This document shows, one piece after another, positions 49,601 through 61,600 of a stretch of DNA of 64,000 nt. Source of the stretch: Pelecanus crispus. Taxonomy: Eukaryota > Chordata > Aves > Pelecaniformes > Pelecanidae. The notes beneath the pieces were generated by a model, which saw only the letters and a program-made list of their open reading frames with translations, made no database searches and had not been told where the DNA came from. Made by a program: the position numbers and the translations under genes. Within the stretch, counting starts at the first letter, position 1. Every line of letters starts with the position of its first letter. The DNA lies in the NCBI RefSeq assembly GCF_030463565.1, contig NC_134643.1, positions 77,745,721 through 77,809,720 on the forward strand. The letters run 5' to 3'.

Positions 49601-52600
49601 GCAGTTTAATGTCTAATAGGTGGTATGGTTACAATAAAATCCAAACAGCAGCAACTCCTCAAGCTGTAAAGCCCTACTAAGTGGTCAACAACTTGTCCAG
49701 GAACCACAGTGCTTGTAAAATATGTGAATTTGAAAAGTCTGATAAACAGGCACTGTAATAAGATGACAGTTTCCCAAGCTTAGTAATGGTGACTGATCCA
49801 AAACACCTTGGGATCCACACTCACTGGTAGTAAGCCAAGGTTACAAGCATGAACACAAACTGAATCCTGCAACTGTTTCACCACAGTTCCTCTCCCATTT
49901 GAAGCAAGGCAGGACAAAAATTATTATGCTACAGTTTTATTTCACTTTAGAAAATTTACCTTTCTGATTCTTGCCATGGCTTATCTGATTCATAGTCTTT
50001 GCCCAACTTCTCTGACTTGTCTTCTTTGTCTTCTCTCTTTCTACCTCGTTTCTTGCGCTCCTCCTCTTCTGGGGGTTTGCTTCTGCAAGCCATCAAACAT
50101 TCTAAGACTCGCTGGTGTTTATCAGAGTTGTTTATGTGTGCTCGTACAAGGGTCTCCAATTCATTCCACATAATCCGGTACTGTTCATCTCTAAGCAAGG
50201 TCAGAAAAAAGGTATTATATACAGGATTACCTAGGTCATTAAACCATTGAATAAATTAAGGTTAAAAACCAGATCTTAAACAAGAAAAAAACCCAAACCA
50301 AAACTAACACCGAACAGATTCTCTGTCCTCTTGTACTGGAGGTCTATCCACCTGGGATTACTCCTTCCTTGAAACCTGAAACCACATTGCATGTAACATT
50401 TCCCAATTAACATCCAGAGTAAAGTTTAAATTGAAGTAGACTATGTCCACTGAAAAATATTCTCAACTTCCACAAGACCTCACTGCCAAAAGGCACTTCT
50501 GAATCCTCTCTAGTGTTTGCTCACTACGCAATGTCAGGATATGCAGAGGGCCACTCATTAATTGACATGCAAATTAATTACTATTTAATTCTTTGCATAA
50601 ATAAAATTTAGAAAGAATTGTACCATGCTGCTGTAAATAACTTCCAGTAACGTGGGCAAATCTTCTGTAGCTGAATTTCTTTTCAGCCAATTCTTGGAAA
50701 TACAATGCACACATCACAATGACCAACATATCAGAATATTCTGTGCTTGTTTTAAACAAGTAGCCCATGTTTTACATAACTCTTTCAAAAGGCTTTGACT
50801 ACTCTAATATAACCCAATTTTAAAGTATTGTTCATTCATAGTACGCTTAAGTTTTCCTTTTATTAATTTGAAATTATTCCACTTTCTCTGTCCTAGCTTG
50901 TATCAATCTCTTACCTTTCTTGATGACTATCTTTGCTTTCATGTTTAACATACTCACAATTCTTGCATAACAAAGTGATGTATTTTTTCCTAATATACAG
51001 CAATATCAGTACTCCAATAGCCCCCAAATGATGCAGGCAAAGTATTCACAGCATTTGTTTTGTGTATGTACAACATTTAGTTTACTACGTATTACCTTTG
51101 GCCAAATTTTAAAAATTTGGTAGGAAGACAATGTCAGTACAGTATTTCTAAAAAAAGTCCAGCATCAACAAAAAGAGATATGCATGTAACCTTTTTGGAC
51201 CCTTTCCTCTGGTACCAACTGTTGAAATTGGCAGCGGATCATTTTTCCTCTCCATATCTACCAAATTGTATATTGTTTTTTGACAATTCAGAACGTCCTC
51301 ATCAGTCATTGCTTCTTTTACAATCACACTGGCTAATGGCACTACCTGTAAGACAAAACAAAAATCAACAACGAGAAAATCTGTGTATGTCGCAGGAGAG
51401 AAACAGGAAGATAGAAATCAAAGCCAATGGAACCATGGAACACCACACAACAAAAACACCCCATCTTATCCTCAATTTAGTAATAACTCCGAGCACATAT
51501 AAGCATATGAATGCTTTCTTTACCCAGCAGCACTGTAGCTGTCAGGTTCCACCCTATTTATATGGCATTCCAATAATCTATTGACATTAAATGCAGAGTA
51601 CTTAAGTGAAAATAAAGCTGAAAATAAACTGATTTTGTGGCAAGTGATTTATCATAAGATAGAGTTAATATTTCATCAAGTGGCAAGGTGAAACTTAATC
51701 TAGAACAGAATAAAAGGTTACAAACCCCAGGTTACTTACAGCTTGCATGTTGAAAATGGTAGTCTGAGAAATAATCATAGGCCAGTAACGAGTATGTTTC
51801 TCTAACTGATCTTTTGCACGTTCCAATGGAATTTCAAGACTTCCATCGATCTTATATCTGGGCTCTAGAAAAGGAGTTAATCGGTTTTCCCTCATAAATT
51901 CACCAAAATCCTAATGATAACCAAACAAGATACAATTAGGCATTTCTCTAACAAAGTCACTTTCACTGAACGGGCAAAACAGCATAGTCTTGCTTATCAC
52001 TAACCATGTACCATCCCCACCACTAAATTTGACCCTAACAACCAGAGCCCTGTTTCTAGCTTTCAGATGTACATTATTTGGGGTGAATGCAAAAATAGTT
52101 GTATAAAAATATGGGTTAAAAACTGATGCAAGGTTTTTGATGAGGAGGCCTTCTGGATCTGCAAGGTATTTCATGTATGGTAAGAGTTTTATGTTTTTCT
52201 GGAAGCCGTTTCTGCTTGTTTACAACAGATACAAAGGATGTGTTGAAAAAAAAAAGGAAAAAACCAAAATGAATGCCAGCTGATTGTCTGCTCCATAGCC
52301 AGGGTCCAAAGCTGACAACTTCACCTTTTCTATTTATTGTACAAACCATTCACATGCAATCTATCCTTCTGACAATAAGCAGGATACAGTCCTATGTGTA
52401 TCCAGCCCACAAAAAAAACTTGCCAAGAAAAAAGTTATTCTAGAATCAGAACAAACTTTAAATACTCATAGTGCATAAGGAGCCAAGTATTTCCTTGAAA
52501 CAGAAAGTATTCTATGAAGCAGCCGTAACAACAAGCAGATGTACTGCTTTGTACTACTGATACATACTTAGTACAAACAGTTTTACCATGCAATCCACTC

Positions 52601-55600
52601 CAGCTTTCCAGAAAACGTACCAACATTTCCTTTACACATCTATTGCACTATATCTCTTGTCATCTGAGATAAGCCACAACTTAAGGAAAAAAAAAAAACC
52701 AAAAAAATGAGTCTCACTGTAATCCGGTAGTCAGTGACTCTTCCACCACACCCTTCGCTAATTGATGGGGGATCTTCTAGAATTGATCGCGAGCTGCTTA
52801 ATACATGGAGAAAAATTTCTCCTCCATGGCTGCTGAGCATGTGACTAATGACTTTAGAGCCAGACTTGCGTGGCTGTTCCAACAAAACAGAACGACCTGT
52901 TGGAAAGGAGATCAGGTTCATTAGTTACTGCGTGCTGCAATTTTAAATTAAAACTACATATACACAATACAGGTTTGTACCTAGCCAGTAAGACTCTGAA
53001 TCCATTAAAGTTGTGTTTTCACCTAGCTGAACAAGAAACAGCTGTCTCCTTTGAGTATGTACTCCATCTCTTCACACAGAATATAGTGTCATATGCCCTT
53101 AAATTTCACACAGAAAGATCAAAAAGCCTCTCTCCTGACCAACCAATCACTTTCTCTGCAGGACATAATTCTTAGGAAAAATACGTATTTGTAAGACATT
53201 AAAATGGTATATTGTGTAAGGGCAGTTTGCTGTTTTTATTATTACAGATTATGTTGTATGCTAAACTTATTTGGCCCTACTGCAGGAACTCATTAAAAGC
53301 AACTTCTAAAAAGTAACAAAATAACCTACTTGAGTATAAAGGTATCAATTGATACTATTTGTTAATGCTTAAAATAGATACCATTTTTCAGACAGAGAAA
53401 TAAAACTGCCTTTGTCTTATTTCCAGTAAAACGCACTAAGCATGAAAAGGGTGCATTCTCCAAATAAATTGGTTGTTATTAACACTGACTACATATTACT
53501 TTTTTGGAAGAAACAGCTTTGGCTTACCTTTTTAACATGTATTTAAATGGCAACCTCTTATAGCAAGATTACTCATGGCAATGGGCAAGATCTTGCAGAT
53601 AAGCAAAAGATAACTAAATCTACTTTTTGACCTATCCCAATAGACATAGGTATGTCTGCTTCAATTGACCAACATACTTAGTTGGTCATAACCCAGTTAA
53701 AAGAGCTTTCTGAGGCTGCCCAGCCATCTGCTAAAAATCAGGCATACACATAAGCTGCTAATATTTTGCAATAGTCAGAGTAAGCATTGCGATCGGGTGC
53801 ACTATCACCTACTGAAAGTAGTGTTTCCTACTAAATAGCATAAAATGAAAAGTTTTCTACATTTGGATTCAGAAAAGAACTACCAGAATTCAATACCTGC
53901 TCCTTTTTTCCATCCTTCTTCCCACCTTCAAGTTTTAAAACACATTCCATTTCCCTTTGAGTACATTTAACAACTTTCTTTTTTATATGACTCGTCAAAA
54001 TAAACTTAACATTTTTAGAGTATATAGACATTTACTGCTATACAAACCAAAATATGGTAACTGCTCTATTCACAATTTTAACAATTAAAACATTAAATAA
54101 TTAGCCAAGGGCACAAATTTACCATTAAGGAGGAAGTTAGTAAGGCATGAAGAAGGTCTGCTATTTACATCTACTGGTGAAATTCTGTATGCTCCAGTGC
54201 AATAGTGTAATTCTGAAAAATAAATGAGTAGAAAAGTTGAGAGTGTAGTTCCACATACAGAAAAAACATCCCACAAAAGGAAGAAGCTATTCCACAATCA
54301 GCAGAACTAAAATGCCTAGCTTTCTCTCAAACTAAAAGCCTGCTCCTTTCACCATTGCCTCGCAATCGTTCTACTACCCTCAATTCCAAGAACCTAATAC
54401 ATTCCCAAGCCCTGTTTCCAGCAGGACTTCCAGTTCTTTATTTCCTGAATTGTTTCACTGTAGAGTCAGCTGCCTCTTATTTCTCTGATCTATATTTTTG
54501 ACCTGCTAGCTCAGAGTCAACATATCTTGCTGATAGTCTACAGGGTACATGAGCTAAATGGCCAGGTGGTTCCTGTTACCCCAAATCTTCCCTGTCTTTC
54601 TCTCCTTTACTCAGATTTGGGTAGAAACCTCTCCCTTACTCAGATTTGAATGTTAGTATAGAAGGACTAGTCTACTGATAGTAGCTGCATACATTTAATT
54701 TCCTTACAAAGCTTTTTACTCAGCATTCTAAGGATTACACTAAATATAGTACTTTGATACTCACCCCCCCCCCCCCCCAAACAAGGATTAAAACCAAAAA
54801 AGATTCAATGTCTCAAAGCTGCTATGTTAAAAAAACACCACCATGGAACTGACAAGGTATACTTGGCCCTGTGGGAGGAGCAAATAATTGCTGAACATTG
54901 TAGTCAAGGAAAAACTTCACAATACTTAAGAGGAGATTGAAAAAAGCCACCAAGGAAAACATTACTACCCCTCTCACCTCTTACACAAACCACTGACTAG
55001 CCAAAATCAGGAGAGCATGGTATGACTGTTAGTGAAGCAGGGCACAGTCAGCAGCAAGGTTTATGGAGCAAAAGGTAAAACCAGCATTAAGAAGCAGCGA
55101 ATTACCTCCTTGTTCAGATTCTTATGAGTGTATGGAGAGAACAGTGTTCAACACAAGTTAGAGTATCAGTTTTGTAAGATACCATGTTACCTACCCACAC
55201 TATTTGTTCGAGGAGTACACCATTTTAATGTAACAGTTTCTTTAAATGTGCCTTCTCTGCTATTGCCACCTGTATGATTATCGCCTGCAATATAAAGACA
55301 GAAAAAGTGCATGATCAATCATATTTTATTACAGAAAAAAACTCTAAACTTTTAAGGTACATTTATAACATGAGCATATAAAAAATGTAATCTAATTTTA
55401 AAAAGTTAGATATCTAACTTAGGCAAAAAAGTTATTAGCAGTGGCAGTTGAAAAAATAACCTTTTAAAATCAGCAGCTGTTGCATATATTTTAAAAACCA
55501 ATTCAGCCAACAAAATACTGTGGCTCCATATGTATGTTCCATAGGTTTGATTCAACATTTAGAAAATTATAGATATGTTTTATCTGTAACAGGCAATTTT

Positions 55601-58600
55601 TTTCTTCTAAAATGCCTAGGACTTTAAGACAGTATCTTTTTTAATTTTCCACACAGAAATCAGAACCCTTAACAAATGTTAGAGCTGATAATTTCTTGTA
55701 CATATTAAATCCCAAAGTCAAAACTGAAACTGATCTAAAGGGACATTTGACAAGTTGGGCTTTTAGGGGAAAGTAGTATTTGGTCTCATCATCCAGTATC
55801 TTTGCTATGTCAGATTCAATCTGAACATCTCTCTACATGTTTTACTGGCCGTAGATTGTTTTATCATTAAAATACTTTCATATTTCTCACTGATAACCAG
55901 CCTGGCAAAACACATCTGAAGGCCTTAAAACAGACATTATCAGTACTCCTTAATACATTAAACTGTTTCCACTACCAAGTTTTGCAATTCTTCATGATCT
56001 TTGACTCATATTATCTCAGGAAAGAATTAACTGAGTTTTGCATGAAGTTTCAGAATTAGAGTAGCATAGACACTTAATATTCTCGAATCCACAGCTGGAG
56101 GAATGAGACACATACATCAACATGCAACATAGTATGTAATATGTTTGGGTTTAGTCTAATCTTTCATGTAAAGAGTTTTCTTTTATTTCATATCAAAGAC
56201 ATTTACTCACAAAACACTTTTTATTTGCTTATTAATCATGCAGGTAACTTGCAAAAGGTGATTTTTTTTCAGTTAAATTAAAATAACTGGAATAATTTTA
56301 GAAAGCCCCTCTCAGAATATCTAAAGGCCAAACTTATCTAATCTAAAAATTCTCTAGCAACTTTTCACAGAAAAAGATCAATGTAACTGAATTCCTACTT
56401 TCCTAGCACCAGAGCTATTACAGCTGTAAGATTTATTTAAAAACAAATAAAAGAAACCAAAATTTACAGGATCTAAGAACAGACTTCTTCCTCTCACAGT
56501 TCTAATGGAAAAAATTTGAGGAGGAGTTGCAGTCAGAGTTTGCTTTTGGCTTTTACTAGCGGACTTATTCCTTGAGCCAATAGGTATCACAAAAGTATTT
56601 CTGAGCCCTTACAATAAAGTTTTACGTTTTCAACATGGTAACACAAGTTCAGCTGAGTCTGAATTCATTACTGTAACATCCTATTCTTTTTCCTCAGTCT
56701 TTAATCATACCCTCCACTAAAATACAGAGCACAGTACTTGTAGATGATAATTTACCTGTTACCACAGGCTGAGGGTTTTTTCACTGCTTGGCTTTGCTTT
56801 TATTTCCATTAATACAGAATTCTTAGCCTAACTTATTAACAAAGTTTTACATCAAGCACTGTTTCCTGAACAAAATAGTTTTGCATAAGGCTCACTGTTG
56901 TGTTTTTCTAACCTCAGCTGAGTTGTTAAAAATTCACCTCAGAGGAATACTAGGTAATAATTCCAAATTTACAAAAAGGATACTAGGTATTTCAAATACA
57001 GCAAGAAAGCCGAAAAACCAAATAACTGTTGTGTTTTCCAATGCAATTACTGTCATAGACAGGCCTATGGGATGTAAGCGATGTCAACTATTATTACTTA
57101 ACAGATTAAAAGTTCAATTGTGCAAGGAATAATTTTTCCACAAACACCCACAAGAGGTACTTTCTTTCGTAAAATGACTGCACATCTGGTCTCTCACCTA
57201 CTTTTTATACCTAAAGTCGACAAGCCCCTCAAATCTCACACAAATATCCTGAACATATGTGAAACCTTGTCTGATGAATTTGACCTGTTTTTTAAATCAT
57301 TATATCCTTATTAATATATTAAAATACGCCAGTAATGAGTAAAGCTCCAATGCCAACATTACAAATCAAGTTCTTGTGTTGCAAGGAATAACTGAAAATA
57401 TGCTAAACATGCCTGAAATTGACATCAATTTGAAGCTCGCAGTCTTTCTTTGCAAATAGTTCTAGCAGACTGATCAAAAGCCACTTTTAGAGGACTATTT
57501 CTACTTACCACTCTTTAGAAAGTCAACGTGGGCCTCTTTGTGATGAAGAAGCTCCACATCATAGTTGGCTGATGTGTTAGCATGTTGTTCTTCCTTTAAA
57601 AGAGAAAGGTAGAAAGAATAAATATTTTAGCTAGAGGTCACTATTTTCATAAATGAACGATTCTACATTTACCTTTCACTCCAGAAGAAAACAAAAAGTC
57701 TCCAAAGTGCATCAGACAACAACAGGATTGCAATGTTGAGGAAACTGTTTGCTCTCTGACCTGTTTAAAGATGCAGCCATCTGCTTTTCCTCTTTTTTTC
57801 TGTTTTTGAAACCCTGTGGTTTCCTCTTTATACAAATGTCATGACAGGGTGCATAGTGTGAAATACAGATAAAAAATAGGGTTAACTACTTTTCTTTAAA
57901 TTAGTGAAGTTAAGGAAGCCTATGACATATTAAACACCACCAACTTACTGAGCAGCAACAAATGGTCACTAGCAGGACAGATTGGAAATTACTTTTCATA
58001 ACTAAAAATCTCAAGAATCCAAACCAAAAAACACACTTCAAACTTATTATCCTTTCCTCCCACTTAAGATACAAGAAGTGTGCTTGCAACTGCAAGTTTA
58101 TAATTAAAAAAATGGATGTTTGTAAAGAGGACACCGCATCTTTAAACAGCTGCAGAGGACTAGCAAAAACAGAACAGTAACCTTGGTAATTTATTCCAAG
58201 TTAAAAAAAAAAAATAAGAAAAAAACACAGAGAACCCAACATAGTCTATTACTATAAGGACAAAGGCAGAAGGGAGAGGCATACCAGCAGCACACAGGTC
58301 AGAAAGTTACAGACAAGGTATTTGCAAACTTAAGTCACATTTATGCCATGACCCATGTCATTAAAGCTGTGAAAATAATTTTTAATTTCATGTTTTAACT
58401 TATAAAATCCATACAATATTGCTAGTTTTCAAAGATGCAAGTAATGGACTGACAGTATTAGAACTTGATGAATTTTTTTAAATCAGGAAAGTTTATCTGC
58501 CCCTGCCCTTTTTGTTTGTTTGAATACTGATATTTCTGTTTCAATTGTCTCTTGCTGCCTGATCAGAAAATTACTGTAAACTTAGTAATACTTGAAGTTC

Positions 58601-61600
58601 TTAGTTGCACTGATTTCCCTCCCCATAGCAACTAAAAAAATACTAAAAATAGGGACATAAACAACTTTGAAGAGATGATGTTTAATTTAATATCTTTCTT
58701 AACTAGATATATTCCCTGTTCCCTTGTTTCTGGTTGATGGATCTTCAAACTGGAAAACCTACTGGAAAACCTTTAGTCAAAAATCAGCTATTAGTTACAA
58801 ACACCTTTATGTTGGGTGGGCATGACAATGAAACAGAGGAAAAAGACTCACTATGCCACTATAGTGCACAAGGGTCAAGAATATCTAAACACAACTAGAA
58901 AAAGACAAAAGAATCACAGACAAAGTAATCTGAGGTAAATAAGACTGTATTGATATAAAATAATACAAACAGAACCGAAATAACACTTGTATTGCTACAT
59001 CAAAAATTGAGATTCAGCAATACAACATTTTGTTCTGTGATCCTTCTTTACTTTTTTTTCCCCTTCTTTATTTTTACTAACCTGGTCACAGACATTGAAT
59101 GTGGGCTAATAAAAAAACAAAACAGAAAATATGATATGGAGAGAAAAACAATGTAAAAATTCAATTAAAATAAACATTAAAAGTTTTCAAACAAATTTAG
59201 AAGTGATGCAGCTAGTTAACACAAAGCTATAGACACAATATTACCTTCATAGGAATGTTAGTTATCGTGGTTGAAGCCAGATCAAAGTGCTGTTGTACTA
59301 AAACATTCAGTTTTGTAGCCAGATGCCGTCCTGCACGGACACTGTGCACTTCACTGGTTAAAACAGGCGAAAGCTGAAATAAATTGACATGGAGTATATA
59401 ATATTAATAGATTAGGCTCTAGTATTACTTAACAGTATTATTCATTTGAAACTCTAAAATAAGCACATTTATACTATTAAATTCGACTAGGTGGAAAACT
59501 ACCACCCAAAACCCCCACATCATGGGAAACTAAGAAGAAAGGGGCAAAAATCATTTCTCATTCACAATTTTGCAGGTTATGCCAGTTGTTACAGTTGCAG
59601 TTGCTACAAATTGTCAAAAAATTAGAAGTGTGCTAAAAACACTGAGTCATTAATTGTTAATAGGAAGAATTAGTATCACCACATGGGAAGAAATCCTCTT
59701 AACAGCAGCTCTGGGCCTAGTTTTTTGCTCTCCTACCTCCTGAGTAACAGGAACAAAGTAATTTTTATATACCTACCTGTAAGTGCATCATATATAGGCA
59801 GGAAAACAAACACAAGCCATAAGATGCATTTGATTTTCCCTAGCCACCAATGACATTGGTTTTAGGCTTTAAAAAAACTAAAAAAAAAAAACCACCACAA
59901 AAAACGTGATAAAGATGACAGTCTTACAGAGGAAAGTAGTAGTCAATCTATTCTCTTCTGTTCACATTTTATTTTTTTTAGCACAACTACAAAAGAGTTT
60001 TGTAGAAAAGAATCTCAGGAAGGTAGCTATCATAGTGCTTTTTATTTATTAAATAATATGCAGGACTAGATGTCTTTCATGTAAAGAATAAGACTTTTTT
60101 TCTTGTGCCTTTCCTCTTTCTTACAGACAGCACATTAAAAAACTGAGCAGAGTAGACTGATGAAGAGCAGAATATATTACAAAATATTTTGTAGGTACTT
60201 GGTTTCAAACAACCACCACTAAGCATACAAGTCCACAGAGCATACGTGCTTTTGTTACTGAACAACTGAGATGTTAATAGATAATTTCTTATATGCATCC
60301 TTTCACCTTTTTGTAAAATAATCTTTATAAGTACCTGTAGTATTTAATATACTTCAAGTATTTGATGAACTTCAAGCATATTCTACATTCCTACAATGTA
60401 TTACCCTTTCACTTGAAAGCAGATATGCTTTACAATGCATTTCATTAAAAAAGTATTCTGTTTGCTAACACTGGAACAGCAGAATTTATACACAAAAGCT
60501 CATTTTGTTTTCATGAGAAAACCATTCAACCAAAAGGCTAAAAAGGCTAACATGTTAGTCTGGATAACATGGAACATGCATTGCTGAACAATATCCACAT
60601 CACTCAGCAGCGGATGTTTGGGAAAACGGGGCTTGTGCTAGCTAGTGGCTTATGCTCGACTAGCAGAAAGTTACTCAGAAAACCTATTCAGCACACCAAG
60701 TAGTTGATGGTTTTCCAGTAGGTTCCTAAATGTGCATGTCCTTCTCAAAAAACCATCAAACCAAAGACTACCATTCCATGGCATTAACAGGCTTACTTCA
60801 CAAAAACATGAATCATGAATTATTAATGCAAGAAATTTAAGTAACGAAATGAAAAAAGGGGATGCCATATATGCATGAAGACTACAAAACAAGAAAACAA
60901 ACCGTACGCTTTAGATAGGAATATGCAGGCTGTCAACTTTGCAAAAATTATCACCTGTACTTTTTCCTACACCTTACCAGAGACCAGAGGCTCAAAATGT
61001 TGTTGCCAAATACTTAATCTGCACTGTCTATTTTGAGTCTGACATGGTTCCTTATCCTTGAATAAATTTTCTCATTTTAAGCTCCTTACCTCTTTTTTAG
61101 GACGATCTGAAACAAGGCTGTCTTCACCAACTGGGTAAGTGTGGATTAAGACCAATTCACATTTCTGAATCTGCATTAGACTTAAAAGTAAAAACATTCT
61201 ATTCAGCCTACAGTGTGGCAGACTATTTCCTAGAAATTAGATCAATTCCCCCAAGATTCACCCGATTTCCAGAACACAGAATCATAGAGATGCATTACAA
61301 CATAATGTTTCTGAAAGCATTCTGTAGAAACTAGGTTACATCAATCATTTTCAAAAGCACATACTTCAAAATAAGTTTTCATTACAATAAAAAAAAACAT
61401 GCAACATTTCTAGCTCTTCAGATGCTATAGCACGGTGTTTCTTTTTGGACATATCATTGGAATAGATCCTTAACTGGTATAATCTGTTCAGCTTCATTCA
61501 ACTGAAAACTGACACTACAGAGGATTTGTCTCCAAGTGTGCGCGCCAGTATTAATAAGGGGATTCCAGTGAACGTGAAACACAGCTACCCGAATATCATG

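Noticed and set aside
51117-51584. 155-codon plus-strand frame
   Set aside because: It is an antisense shadow of the INTS13 exon at 51191-51345 and its flanks.
61264-61285. ACAGAATCATAGAG as another CR1 terminus
   Set aside because: Too short, with no CR1 body on either side.
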